From assembly GCA_963575645.1 (NCBI GenBank), contig OY754472.1:930001-994000 (forward strand): 64,000 bases of DNA. The letters are read 5' to 3'. The stretch's first letter is position 1, and each line of letters opens with the position of its first letter. The stretch comes from Xanthostigma xanthostigma (lineage: Eukaryota > Arthropoda > Insecta > Raphidioptera > Raphidiidae). Shown here one piece after another: positions 13,048 to 25,440 of this stretch. The translations under genes were made by a program, and so were the position numbers. The notes under the pieces are model-generated. The model was not told where the DNA came from, did no database searches, and saw only the letters and a list, made by a program, of their open reading frames with translations.

Positions 13048-13576
13048 TAGTGATGTGTCGGATATCCGTATCCGTATCCGCGGATATCCGAGGGAGAAGA
13101 AAGATCCGGATCCGTTAGTTTTTGGCGGATCTTTTACCTTATTAATTTTCAATTCATAGATGAAATTTTATATATACCTATAGCTGATTAGGTAATAATG
13201 AAAAACTGTTAAATTCCATTCAGATTATTTTTTATTTTTTAAAATCGTATTTGGCACCTTTATATTGCAAGCATTTATCGTAGTGAGTACTATACCAATA
13301 GTACATAACTTAAGGTACTAAAAAACTATCTTTATGATGAGATATTGCACATCGATCTTTGGAAAGAGACAATTTGTTATGACAGTTAACTTTTAAAGAG
13401 ATCAATAATTTTTCCCATAACAGATAATCTCTTTTCAAAGGTCAATGTGCAATATTTACCGCCGCGAACTATAAGAAAGTTAAGATCCGTTCCGTATCCG
13501 CGGATCTTGAAACCAAATATCCGTATTCAGATCCGCATCCGCGGATATACATTTTTAACGATCCGGCACATCACTA
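13048..13576. mobile_element. hAT-like MITE, ATCCG-rich, copy 1
   Basis: Ends TAGTGATGTG and CACATCACTA, flanked by an exact 8-bp duplication TATAGAAT (13040-13047 and 13577-13584), the hAT signature. The subterminal regions are arrays of ATCCG / CGGAT words including ATCCGCGGAT palindromes. The centre folds back around AAAGAGACAATTTGTTA and its inverse. No coding region. Confidence 0.88.
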
Positions 13577-14094
13577 TATAGAATCATCAGAAAGAAATTA
13601 ACACTCTTCCTACGGTAGCGCCATCTTAATTTCACTCTTTTTGACGGACATATTATTTCATACAGTAATCATTACGCCTACTGTCACTGCGCGCGCAATA
13701 AACCCATCTACACAACCAGCTTCAAGTATACGCATCGTAAACATAAAAGGCATCACAAAAGTACAAAACATTGATGCGAGGATTTCTTTATAAGAGCTCT
13801 ATGACTATGTGGGCCATTGTTTTCAACTGCCAAGTATAATTTTATTTATAACCCTGTGTCATTCGGAGCTCTTCTTTGGTGTCACATGTAAACAGCTTTT
13901 GTACCATACTTTCAGCGAAAGGTCATCGGTTCGATCAATAAAATATATTTTATGTGCAGCTTTTGGGCGAAACAGAAGGATAAAATGAAAAAATATGTTC
14001 ATCTGCCACGACCTGCGACCGTAATGTCAGTTTAGAGATACGCTGTCGAGGTTAAAAATTGAAAGAAGCAGAGGCACATCAGCGAAAAATGTTA

Positions 14095-15136
14095 CAGTGT
14101 AAACTCCATATAGCGACACTCAAGGGACTGTGGCGTTATTGAGAGTTGTCTTTAAACGGAGAGAAGAAAAAATCCATTAATATTTTTTTACTATAATATG
14201 TATTTAACTAGAGTGACCTGTGCGAATTATTCGCACTAAATAAGTATAATAATTATCACTTTACAAAATTATTTTTTAAATATGATTGCAGGTATTCAAT
14301 TCGTTTCTAATTTTGCACACTGCTTATAACGTTCTTCTTTTTGTTGTATTACAATATGAAGCTCAGATGACAGATCGAAGAAATATTTTACTAAAATTGT
14401 CATATAGAGGCGCAAGTAGCAAAAGCGTTTGACCTAAGCCGTCAGATGGCATCGTGCAGCATTGCTGTGACGTTGTTGAGCGTTGCTCGCTGTTTCAAAA
14501 TTAAAGCCGTCAGATGGCAGTATGCAGTATTGTGTCTGTTGTATTACAATATGAAGGTCAGATGACAGATCGAAGTGTTGACGTTGTTTCAAAATTAAAA
14601 CCGTCAGATGGCAGACGTTGTTCAGAGTTGCTGTATTTTAATTAATATACAAAAACAAAAGCAATAATAAATTTTTTAGTTGTTGATGTCAGTAGAGCAA
14701 GCAACTATATGTAAAATGATGTATAATTTATGTGGAGAAATTGTGAGGTGTTTTCTAAAAAGGGAGGCAAACATCTTTAACCTTAGCGTATTAATATATT
14801 ATATGATTCAAAGCGTCTTTCAACATCACTCTTTTCTCCCGCCTCTATTGCGCGTATTAATAAAACTTTTTCGTCAATACACAAAGATTTTCTTTTACCC
14901 GTGTTGTTCACAGTGTGCAAGTTTGTTGGAAACTAAGAAGCTGAAAGATAATCCCAACAAACAAAGAACGAATTTCTTAGAATCTTCGGCACGCATGACG
15001 CCGACAACAAAGCAACAAAATACCAAATAAGTAGTGCTTAATGATGACGTATTGTTGTCGTTATTTAGAGTAGGTTTGTCGGTATTTAGAGAGTATCATT
15101 GTATGAGCAACAAGGTAAACCAACTAGAGTTAAGAG
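14095..15136. mobile_element. pogo-like MITE copy a, split by a Helitron
   Basis: Starts TA then CAGTGTAAACTCC, as in pogo/Tigger elements. Interior continues after the Helitron at 14807 and matches copy b (33064-34000) in inverted orientation, including GGCACGCATGACGCCGACAA. The far end stops about 50 bp short of the terminal repeat, so this copy is truncated. Confidence 0.75.
14208..14806 (-). mobile_element. Non-autonomous Helitron, family H1, copy 1
   Basis: Reverse complement begins TCATATAATATATTAATACG and ends with hairpin GTGCGAATAATTCGCAC, AGGTCACT, CTAG, then T. Inserted between A and T inside the pogo-like MITE. It contains iterated CATCTGACGG and GAACAACGTC words. No coding capacity. 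Confidence 0.88.
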
Positions 15137-15870
15137 TATTCGTCCCTGCAAATACCCCCTGCACCCTTCATCTCAAATCTTTTCCCCTCACCAAAAAACG
15201 GTTCGCGCTCTCCCGACGCTATTTTTAAAGCTAGAGGGCTCTGGTAAACGCCAAATGAAAGACAAAGAATCAGACTACAGATCCTTCAGGCATTTCACAG
15301 GAGGCAAAACCAGCCTCGTGTGCAGCGGCCTCTAGGTCTATATTGTCAAAAAAGTGACTTCGAACAATACCTGCCGTAAGTCTAAAATATTCCGCCGCTA
15401 TTTTAAAACAATATGCGGTAGATTTAGCCCAACAATGTAATGTGTACAGTTATTTAGCTCAAGCCATTGTTTTAATCCCGTCTTAATTATTTTCCGGTCA
15501 CGTTGTAAATATTTGCAGTAGCTCTATGTAGTTTTGTTCAATCTAAACTGTCGTTTGCGTTTAGAGCCTGTATTAAAACAAACTCGAAGCCATTAAACAA
15601 ACATTTACAATTAAAACATCGGATAATGGCAAAGCAAACGCCAGTTATCGCAAATCCCTCGAGTTTTGTGCGCTGTGAACACATAATATAGCTACATATC
15701 CCCCAATCGCTATCTATGACGTTTTGTCGGTGTCAAGTTTAAACCAAATCAGAATGCACATAGTTTATTTCTTACTAAAGGTCGCTGCACACGAGGCTGG
15801 AAACACTGCTTGGACTTGTGGAGGCCGGAAGGCTGGGTACGAGGCGGTCAATGACGTCACTTAAATAATA
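15137..15870. other. Gene-free stretch
   Basis: No gene found. About 15779-15860 carries a fragment of a MITE (AAAGGTCGCTGCACACGAGG) related to 21473-21857. Confidence 0.5.
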
Positions 15871-16600
15871 TTCATGTTACAAACTTACGTTAATAAATAT
15901 CATGTATATTAATACGCTAAGGTTAAAGATGTTTGCCTCCCTTTTTAGAAAACACCTCACAATTTCTCCACATAAATTATATATCATTTTACAGATAATT
16001 GCTTGCTCTACAGACATCGACAACTAAAAAAATTATTATTGCTTTTGTTTTTGTAAATTAATTAAAATACAGCAACGCTGAACAACGTCTACCATCTGAC
16101 GGTTTTAATTTTGAAACAACGTCAACACTTCGATCTGTCATCTGACCTTCATATTGTAATACAACAGACACAATACTGCATACTGCCATCTGACGACTTT
16201 AATTTTGAAACAGCGAGCAACGCTGAACAACGTCACAGCAATGCTGCATGATGCCATCTGACGGCTTAGCTCAACGCTTTTGCTACTTGCGCCTCTATAT
16301 GACAATTTTAGTAAAATATTTCTTCGATCTGTCATCTGAGCTTCATATTGTAATACAACAAAAAGAAGAACGTTATAAGCAGTGTGCAAAATTAGAAACG
16401 AATTGAATACCTGCAATCATATTTAAAAAATAATTTTGTAAAGTGATAATTATTATACTTATTTAGTGCGAATAATTCGCACAGGTCACACTAGTGTTGA
16501 ATAAAATAATAATTGTTACAAACTGGCGCCCAACGTGGGGCGTCAGTTTGTAACATGAATATTAATTAATTCAACATATTTATTAACGTAAGTTTTTAAA
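15871..16600. repeat. Hairpin with tRNA-Lys-complementary core, split by a Helitron; possible LTR-element fossil
   Basis: Left arm (15871-15899 plus 16495-16523) and right arm (16542-16600) are inverted copies sharing GTTACAAACT and CTTACGTTAATAAATAT. The core 16524-16541 is an 18-nt match to the complement of the 3' end of an insect tRNA-Lys, as in primer-binding sites of LTR retroelements. No coding domains remain. A broken fossil fragment is the best reading; it is too degraded to assign a family. Confidence 0.55.
15900..16494 (+). mobile_element. Non-autonomous Helitron, family H1, copy 2
   Basis: Begins TCATGTATATTAATACG and ends with hairpin GTGCGAATAATTCGCAC, AGGTCACA, CTAG, inserted exactly between A and T. 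The other arm of the host hairpin shows the uninterrupted AAATATGTTGAAT, so the ends are fixed to the base. About 595 bp, no coding. Confidence 0.93.
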
Positions 16601-17590
16601 CATGAACACTAGCTCCTAGTTCATACGCTCCGCTGCCATCTTGCCTCTGTTTCTCCACATGACCACCAGAGTACACCAGTGGCGGCGTGGCTGTTTAAGA
16701 CGGGGTGTTACAATATAAATTAATTTTTAGGGATATTTCTACTGCTGGTTGGGGGGAAAGATTTTTAGGAGTTTGCAGTCCTGTTTCTAACGATACATGT
16801 ATTATATTCATGTCTCAAATGTCGTCAATACGGTAAAAGAAATTCATACAAATCGTAAAATTTAGAACACTACCATAAACCAGAACATAAAATGTCTGCC
16901 TCAACATAAAATTGTGTTGAATTTAGCGTGTTTTGTGTATGTTCAACGATATATGAAAAGAAAACATTAAACTTGTGCACAATTTATAACAAAGTTTATT
17001 TTATTCGAAGCCTGAAGTGTTTCGGTCGAGGCTCTATTTATTTAAGGATTTCAGGGTGATGGCAGAGAAAAACACAACCGTTTAGATTAATTTATGTTAA
17101 TTAAGATTGAATTAGACGATAACTTACATCAAATGAAAATTTTATAAGTGTAAAACAACAGAACTCAAGGTAATTAGCTACAGATGTGACCTCGTTTCGC
17201 GGTTGGATAACAGTGGGAAGATGACGTCATTCAGCGAACTGTCAATATTGATATTGCGTGGTTGATAAAAATACGAACGGTCTGCCAGCCACGTCATTCA
17301 TGAACGAGTTAACCTGTGTACTTCCTATGACCTTGAATAGAACTCACGCATTTTCAACCCGATGCACGACTTGAGTTTACTCTTTAGATACGCTGTGTAA
17401 TGTATTCCATCTCATTCTTTCGCACGTTAAATCCTACAGATATATATGTTTGTCTCTTTTGAAGCGGACGAGCGTACACCGCCACACTTGAAGCGGTGGA
17501 GCGTAACGCCTCACCAATTGATTTTACTACTCATAAAATTTCCGTACCGGGCCTTATAATTCAAAATCGTTTCTTAAGGAGTAAACTCCA
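16601..17590. other. Gene-free stretch
   Basis: No gene. 16721-16790 is a fragment of the CAGGG-type MITE (TTTTTAGGGATATTTCTACT). Nothing else recognised. Confidence 0.5.
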
Positions 17591-18199
17591 AAAAAATTGG
17601 TTGTCTGTAAAGTCGGTTTACGGACGATAGTTTTACGTGATAACGTATTCCGTAATACATAACCTAAATTTATATAATAATTATAATAATTCGAATCTAT
17701 GATATTGCATCTTTCGCTTCAAATTTAGGTTAATTTTTTTTATTTAAATTACTCACCATATAATATAATTGTTTTTTTTAACTTTCTTTCGTATTTATTT
17801 TAAGTCTCAAAGATTAGCTGTCATAATATTTATAAAACAATTGTTTCACTGTTTATAATATAAAATTCCAAAACCTACTTACAATATTTAAGTATTTTCA
17901 TACGTCAAAAAATTGATTTTTATAATGATAAAATTTGTAAGAAAACGATTTTTTCGAGAGATGAGACCTAGCTAAAACGATTTTTTGCCCCGCAAAATCC
18001 CTTTTCAGTAAATTTCATCCAAATCGTTAGGGCCGTTTTCGAGAAAAGCACGCACAGGGTTAGGCGGAACGTTACGCGTTACGAACGTTAGGAACGTTAC
18101 GTTACGAACGTTACACTTTTTCGTGCATGCAGCCGGTGTTTTATCAATTTATAAGATTGGTGATTCATCAATTTATAAGACGTTATCACGTCAAAAAAA
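17591..18199 (+). repeat. Repeat family A, copy 3
   Basis: Long form. It shares with copies 4 and 8 an internal AATTTCATCCAAATCGTTAG, GGGCCGTTTTCGAG and an AGGCGGAACGTTACG minisatellite-like region with variable numbers of the word AACGTTA. Confidence 0.85.
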
Positions 18200-19020
18200 G
18201 ATTTTCTTTTTGATTTTTTGAAGCCCCTTTCAAAAATGTGGCTCCGAACTAATGTATCTTAGATTGGATTGCAAATAAGAGACGCTTGTCAACTGAGATC
18301 CAGTATATCTGTGCAATATTTCACTACTGAGTAGAGGCGATCGATCTATCCTCTCTCTTCCTCCTTCCTTCTCTCAAATACACACGTAAGTCATTATTCT
18401 CCTGTTTCCAGTGTTCCTGTTATTACACAACAAGGCATCAAAGTTTCTTCCACCGACATCCATTTAGCCCTTCGTTATATATGTGCTAAGCCTTGAAGCA
18501 CACCTGACAAATTTTCCTGTCAGGTATATGATTACTTCTTAAGCTCTTATAACTTATAGTTAATATCTTCACTTCCGGTGTCGGAGAAAATGCTGTAATT
18601 TGTAATATTCAGGATAGTACAGTGAAATACCAATCGGAGAATCTCGTTAGAGATTCTCTTCTGTGCTAAATTCCACACATAAAATAAAACAATATTATAT
18701 ATCGATAAATCGTCGTATATTTCAGCGACGCGTAAAAATATCAATCAAATATTGAAGTAAAACTTCTTTAGGCGCGACTTGAGAGTAACTCAGATCTTTT
18801 TTCGGACGGAAGTGACGTGTTTACGCAGTTTCTGCTATTTACAGCCATCGACTGACAAATGGCGACATCAAAGCGCATGAACGAAAGTTGAAACACAGTT
18901 AAAAGTTTTGTGATCGGTTTCCACTATTTAAAGACATCGACTGATAGATGGCGGCATAAAAACGCTTCTATGGGAAAAATAGCAACCTAATAATAAACAT
19001 GTTTTTAAAAGCTTTTATTT
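18200..19020. other. Gene-free stretch
   Basis: No gene or clear element. 18840-18965 holds an imperfect direct repeat around GACATCGACTGA and ACAGCCATCGACTGA with ATGGCG. Confidence 0.45.
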
Positions 19021-19059
19021 AGCTTGACTGCGTATATTTCTTTATTTATGTCTATTATA

Positions 19060-19370
19060 TCTTCAAATCTTTGATTAACGTCTGATTAAAACTGTTCAAT
19101 AAATAAAATTATCGACTAATTTTTCAGACAATATATTAACAAAAAATATAATTAATACATTAACGTTTCGATCCGGATTTGGACCTTCTCTTATTCAGAA
19201 CTTATCTAAAAAATATAAAAAATAATTAATATTTAATTTCTAATTCGCTTTTCATAAAATTCCTTCAAAATGATTTATTAAGAAGGTCCAAATCCGGATC
19301 GAAACGTTAATTTATTAATTATATATTTTGTTAATATATTGTCTGAAAAATTGGTCGATAATTTTATCTA
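19060..19370. repeat. Fold-back family B (ATTGGTCGATAATTTT), copy 1
   Basis: Arms 19107-19197 and 19281-19368 are inverted: TTATCGACTAATTTTTCAGA ... ACGTTTCGATCCGGATTTGG ... GACCTTCT. Related fold-backs occur at 31975-32110, 36451-36540 and 58290-58350. Confidence 0.8.
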
Positions 19371-19526
19371 TTATATCTTGTTTCAAATCTTAGGACAGCT
19401 TTTTCAACTACTTACTATTATCCGATTGAGTTGAAATTTTGCATAGGTATGTAGTTCCGGTGACAATACTGACCGTTCCGGCTTTTGTCCGGTTGAAAAT
19501 CGCACGCTAACATTTTAAAAACACAA

Positions 19527-19856
19527 AGAGGTAAAAAAGCTTTTAAGTTAAACGTTTTTATTGTACAATCGATAATGTACTAAAAACTAAAAAATAAATA
19601 TGAGTCACCATTGAGGGCTTTGATTAAACTAAAATAAAATCGTGGGGGGGGCATTTATAGTTACATTATGGTCGAAGAAGACAGTTGAAAACTAAATATA
19701 ATTTCCAATCTCAAAATATAAAATCCCCCCCACCCGATTTTATTTTAGTTTAATCAAAGCCCTCAATGGTGACTCATATTTATTTTCTAGTTTTTAGTAC
19801 ATTATCGACTGTACAATAAAAGCGTTTAACTTAAAATTGTTTTACCTCTTTTTATT
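19527..19856. repeat. Fold-back MITE with C-run loop
   Basis: Arms of about 120 bp (AAAGAGGTAAAA ... GAGTCACCATTGAGGGCTTT ... AAATCG) inverted around a loop bounded by GGGGGGG and CCCCCCC. No coding. Confidence 0.85.
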
Positions 19857-19987
19857 TTTATTTTAAAGCATAGCGCCTTTTATTAAATAGATAGCCGCTT
19901 CGCATAGCTGGTAAATTATAATTATCATTATAAATGATTTTACAAAAAAAATGATGTAAGCTCACATCGAACGCATTTATATACATA

Positions 19988-20579
19988 AAAAAAAATTGGT
20001 TGTCTGTAAAGTCGGTTTACGGACGATAGTTTTACGTGATAACGTATTCCGTAATACATAACCTAAATTTATATAATAATTTATTCTAATAATTCGAATC
20101 TATGATATTGCATCTTTCGCTTCAAATTTAGGTTAATTTTATTTATTAAATTACTCACCACCTATAAAAATAATTTTTTTCATTAACTTTCTTTCGTATT
20201 TATTTAAGTCTCAAAGATTAACTGTCATACTATTTATAAAACAATTGTTTCACTGTTTATATAAAATTCCAAAACCTACTTACAATATTTAAGTATTTTC
20301 ATACGTCAAAAAATTGATTTCTATAATGATAAAATTTGTAAGAAAACGATTTTTTCGAGAGATGAGACCTAGCTAAAACGATTTTTTGCCCCCCAAAATC
20401 CCTTTTCAGTAAATTTCATCCAAATCGTTAGGGCCGTTTTCGAGAAAAGCACGCACAGGGTCAGGCGGAACGTTACGAACGTTAGGAACGTTACACTTTT
20501 TCGTGCATGCAGCCGGTGTTTTATCAATTTATAAGATTGGTGATTCATCAATTTATAAGACGTTATCACGTCAAAAAAA
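19988..20579 (+). repeat. Repeat family A, copy 4
   Basis: Long form, very similar to copies 3 and 8 along its whole length; ends TTGGTTGTCTG and ACGTTATCACGTCAAAA. Confidence 0.85.
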
Positions 20580-20946
20580 CGTAATTACAGTTTGAAGTTA
20601 AATATAAAAATATCCAGCAGTGTATTTCAGCAAAGAGCAGCAATGTGTGTGCTTTTAGGACTTTCACATCAGTGAAAAAAGTTTGAAAGCGTAGTACTTT
20701 TATATTGATCTCTAATATTGGTCTTCGCAGTTGACGTGTTTGTTCACCAATATTTGTTGAGAAGCACTTAGTTGCCGGTTAAACTTCGACCGGGGCTGTA
20801 GTCAGACCTGTATTATTGCACGAATTTACTCCCAACCAAACGCGCCATTTGATGTTTGACATCAAAATTTGGTATCAGACAGGAGTACTTAGAACTGCTA
20901 GGAAGAACGAGGGATAGGGGTCGAGAGTTCAAAAAGTAGACTAAAT

Positions 20947-21432
20947 TAGTGATATCCGAGGGAGAAAAAAGATCCGTATCCGTATCCGTTAGTTTTTGGC
21001 GGATCTTTTACCTTATTAATTTCCAATTCATAGATGAAATTTTATATATATAGGTGATTAGGTAATAATGAAAACCTCTTAAATTCCATTCAGATTATTT
21101 TTTATTTTTTTAAATCGTATTTGGCACATTTATATTGCAAACATTTATCGTAGTGAGTACCATACTAATAGTACATAACTCAAAGGTACTAAATCAACTA
21201 TATTTATAATGAGATATTGCACATCGATCTTTGGAAAGAGACAATCTGTTACGAGAGTTAACTCTTAAAGAGGTCAATAACTTTTTCCCATAGCAGATAG
21301 TCTCTTTTCAAAGGTCGATGTGCAATATTTACCGCCACGGACTCTAAGAAAGTTAAGATCCGTATCCGCGGATCTTGAAACCAAAAATCCGTATCCGCGG
21401 ATATACATTTTTAACGATCCGGCACACCACTA
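20947..21432. mobile_element. hAT-like MITE, ATCCG-rich, copy 2
   Basis: Same family as 13048-13576. Ends TAGTGA and CACCACTA with near-exact 8-bp flanks GACTAAAT / GATTAAAT. The left subterminal ATCCG array is shorter. Confidence 0.83.
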
Positions 21433-21472
21433 GATTAAATGGGGCCACGCGGTATGTGGAAAGCTTATATCT

Positions 21473-21857
21473 AAAGACCGATGCGCACGAGACTGGATTT
21501 GCCGCTAGATTTATCTACTAATTTTCTAGTTCAAGTTTTCTTGATTGCTCTCATGTGCTCGCTTCACACGAAACGTCTTTTCAACCTTGTTTTACAGGTA
21601 GGTTCGGCGCGCGCGCAGTGACAGAAAGGTAACAAAAGTGATCGTTTATTGTCTCTGAACAGAACGCACACAATGGCACAATGTTTGTTTGTGGGCGTTT
21701 GTTCATGTCGCAGAGAACCTAGCAAGAAAAATAGCACCTGTTCTAATTTTAAAGTCTATCTTGTGAGCTAGCAGGCGAGCCCGCAGTGACGTCATTTCCA
21801 GCCCTGTCGCCAGCCTGCCGGCCAGCAGAAGTCCCAGAAATGTGCAGCGGTCTTGAG
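21473..21857. mobile_element. Probable MITE with AAGACCGNTGC ends
   Basis: AAAGACCGATGCGCACGAG at the left and TGTGCAGCGGTCTTGAGG at the right are inverted. A fragment of the same family is at 15779-15860. The interior holds a GC-rich CCAGCCTGCCGGCCAGCAG segment. Confidence 0.5.
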
Positions 21858-22198
21858 GCTACAACACTGTAAGCGAATGTCAAAGATCGCAGTCGCATCA
21901 GGTATCCTCCTCTCGTTTCATGTAACGTGCGACAGACCAATTCAAGAGGAGATTACCAGCCTCAGATTAATACATCAAAATCATACATTCTGTGAAATGT
22001 ATTATCGACATCAAATGAAAAATTAGTCTTTCCACAAGAATTCACAAGTAAACATTTCCCTTGATGGAGTTTTCTTTTTTTCTATTTGCCTACGCTTTGA
22101 GAAACGTTACCAAATATGGGGAAAAAATACGTCGAATTGATTCTTATTTTTAAATTGTCTTAAAATGTTACTATCGTAGTATATTTTAGTTCACAGGA

Positions 22199-22630
22199 AT
22201 TTTTTGACGTGATAACGTCTTATAAATTGATGAAACACCGGCTGCACGCACGAAAAAGAGTAACGTTCCGCAAGCGAGAGCGCGATATAAGCGATAGTCT
22301 CTCTCTTCTCGCGTGACGTCAGAGAGTAGTGTGCGTTCAACATTTTTTTCGGCTGTTCCAGCGAAAGCTACATCTGACAGATGGCCAGATAAATTATACG
22401 GTTTGTTAACAAATATATAATATATATACCTATACATTCTTTTAAATGTCTTTTATAATTGCTTAAAAATATGTATTTTGCTTTGGTTGATCAAATTATT
22501 AGTCGGTAAAAATATAGTTTGACAGCTACTAAAATTTAGGTTATGTATTATTAAATATGATATTCGAGCGGAATACGTTATCACGTAAAACTATCGTCCG
22601 TAAACCGACTTTACAGACAACCAATTTTTT
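22199..22630 (-). repeat. Repeat family A, copy 5 (short form)
   Basis: Inverted relative to copies 2-4. The inner region differs: TCGAGCGGAATACG and TTTGACAGCTACTAAAATTTAGG replace the long-form centre, as in copies 6, 7 and 9. Confidence 0.8.
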
Positions 22631-22971
22631 CCGATATAATAAATAAGTAATTTGGCACGGCCGTGCTTACCTATACTGTGACGTCATTCTTGCAGTATAC
22701 AAACAAGTACAAATAAGGCTCGGTATATCGTTTACACGTGGCTCAATTCGTGATTACTCGCACGTGCGTTTATATAGGTAGGTATAATATGTGCGTTTAC
22801 TACAAGTGTGACGTCATCAGCATGTAAAAAATTGCAATTTTAAAATTTAAATTATTATTCAATCTTGTGTGTTTGTGAATACAAACGGATAATTTGTGGT
22901 TTTTTATTTGACAAATTATCGTATTCACTGCATTAATTTATTTTTTATAGTGTCAAATACCCTATTATATT

Positions 22972-23321
22972 TATACTAATATATAAAGCCAAAAAGTTTG
23001 TTTGTTTGTTTGGTTGGTTGAGCGCGCTAATCTCAGGAACTATTGATTCGAATTGAAATTTTTTTTTGTGAAATAGCCCATTTATCGAGGAAGGCTACAG
23101 GCTATATTATAATATCACGCTACGACCAATAGGAGCGGAGCATCAATGAAAAATGTTGCAAAATACAGCTCAAAATTTGTCCGTCCGACAAAATCTTTTG
23201 AACGGTAACTCCGATCATCATGAAATTTGGACACAGCATTAATCTCGGTAAACTAACATGAACGTGCGTACTCTTGCCCCCCATCGTTTTTTTGCACCCG
23301 GGTGAAACCGGGCGGGACCGA
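22972..23321 (+). mobile_element. Non-autonomous Helitron, family H3
   Basis: Runs from TATACTAATATATAAAGCC through TTTGTTTGTTTGG, GCGCTAATCTCAGGAAC and CATCATGAAATTTGGACAC to the GC-rich 3' end CACCCGGGTGAAACCGGGCG. Typical insect Helitron-like repeat; no coding. Confidence 0.7.
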
Positions 23322-23772
23322 TTGTATAATAATATATAATCTACTATAACTTATTTTAAAATTTAAATCACGACCTTCTGAGTTGGCTCATTCTACTGTC
23401 TTATCAAAAAATCAAAAAAAAAATTGCAGATATACATTTTCTCTTAGCAGGGTAGAAAAGTTTGCTTCTTGGATAAACAAACTTGTATTTTTAAAATTTA
23501 AAACGAGTTTTTTTTTATTTGGCAAACGTTCAAATACCTTTACGATTGCGAATTTACAAAACAGTCACGTGGTAGATATGTTAAAATTTTGTTGCTGAAA
23601 TCCGAGTATCAATGCGAGCTGCGATACTGGAATATGTTATTAGACGTAGGGATATAACATTTTATGAACTTTATTTTGTAAAAAATGGCGCTCAGTGCTC
23701 ACATAGTATACGATACAATTCACCTTATCCCAGGGGCGTCTTTTAGAGGGGGCGAGAGGCACGAGCGTCCCT

Positions 23773-24381
23773 TCAACTTTATTAATTATATATTTTAATA
23801 CGCTAAGGTTAAAGATGTTTGCCTCCCTTTTTAGAAAAAACCTCACAATTTCCCAACATAAATTATATATCATTTTACAGATAATTGCTTGCTCTACTGA
23901 CATCGACAACTAAAAAATTTATTATTGCTTTTGTTTTTGTAAATTAATTAAAATACAGCAACGCTGAACAACGTCTGCCATCTGACGGCTTTAATTTTGA
24001 AACAACGTCAACACTTCGATCTGTCATCTGACCTTCATATAGTAATACAACAGACACAATACTGCATATTGCCATCTGACGACTTTAATTTTGAAACAGC
24101 GAGCAACGCTGAACAACGTCACAGCAATGCTGCATGATGCCATCTGACGGCTTAGGTCAAACGCTTTTGCTACTTGCGCCTCTATATGACAATTTTAGTA
24201 AAATATTTCTTCGATCTGTTATCTGAGCTTCATATTGTAATACAACAAAAAGAAGAACGTTATAAGCAGTGTACAAAATTAGAAACGAATTGAATACCTG
24301 CAATCATATCTAAAAAATAATTTTGTAAAGTGGTAATTATTATACTTATTTAGTGCGAATAATTCGCACAGGTCACTCTAG
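23773..24381 (+). mobile_element. Non-autonomous Helitron, family H1, copy 3
   Basis: Matches copies 1 and 2 from TTAATACGCTAAGG to the terminal hairpin GTGCGAATAATTCGCAC and CTCTAG, followed by T. The 5' end has diverged; a TC at 23773 is the best candidate start. Confidence 0.82.
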
Positions 24382-25440
24382 TTTTACTAATTTAATAGCA
24401 ATTCACACTCAGCGCTTAGAGAGCGCGATACTGCATTCTTCTGTTTCTGTCATATAAGATTCTATACCATATATACTTTTATTCTATACTAAGCGTAGGA
24501 ATAAAATCGCAATCGAACCATCAGGATGCAAACATATACTTCTGTCTTTTTTTACTGGTGTATCCAGGAGGGCAAAACAAGCACGGGGGACCCGTCTTAA
24601 GAAATTTCTAATTTGCCCCTTACTGGACCAAAAGCTGGGTACGCCCATATGTGAACGTCATAGAAAAAGACAAAGTTTTTGAAACAGAGATACTTTATTC
24701 AGATTGAATGCAAGTACATCAACCAATCCTATCATCGGAGAAATCAGGGAATTACATCGAAGGAAGAGACGCAGATATATTTTCGATACGCTTTGTTGCC
24801 TTCACTCACAGCACATTGAGTAGATAGACAATGATTCAATTATTAGAAAAATGGTTTCTGTAGTGTTTTTTTTTTTATTACTATGGCCGATTTATTTCAG
24901 CATGAACTGTTTGGATTTTAAGTTACTATGTCTCCAAGGATCATAAGCGAGGAATGATGTTGCAGTACCTAATAAAACATTTATTGTTTGTGAATATTAT
25001 ATAATGCATACGTAGTATATTATGTATCATAAATATATAATGCATCATACATCCTTTCTAAATAAGAAATAAAAGGGAAATATTATATTCGTGAATGTTA
25101 TCAACAATGTCGGAGGTATAGCAATGTTACTTTCGGCAATATTTTCAATTGGCCATATTCCCACACTGTAAAAATATTTTCGCGACGTTGCCAAGACTAT
25201 CGCATATTTCTGAAATTTGGGAATATCTATATATTTAATCTATACTAATATATAAAGCTGAAGAGTTTGTTTGTTTGTTTGTTTGAACGCGCTAATCTCA
25301 GGAACTACTGGTTCAAATTGAAAAAAAATTTTTTTTGTTGGATAGCCCATTTATCGAGGAAGGCTATATGCTATATAATATTACGCTACGACCATTAGGA
25401 GCGGAGTTTTAATGAAAAATGTTGCAAAATGTATCTCAAA

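Noticed and set aside
14680-15030. 116-codon frame, with a related frame at 23640-23909
   Set aside because: Both are Helitron H1 sequence read through; similarity comes from the shared repeat.
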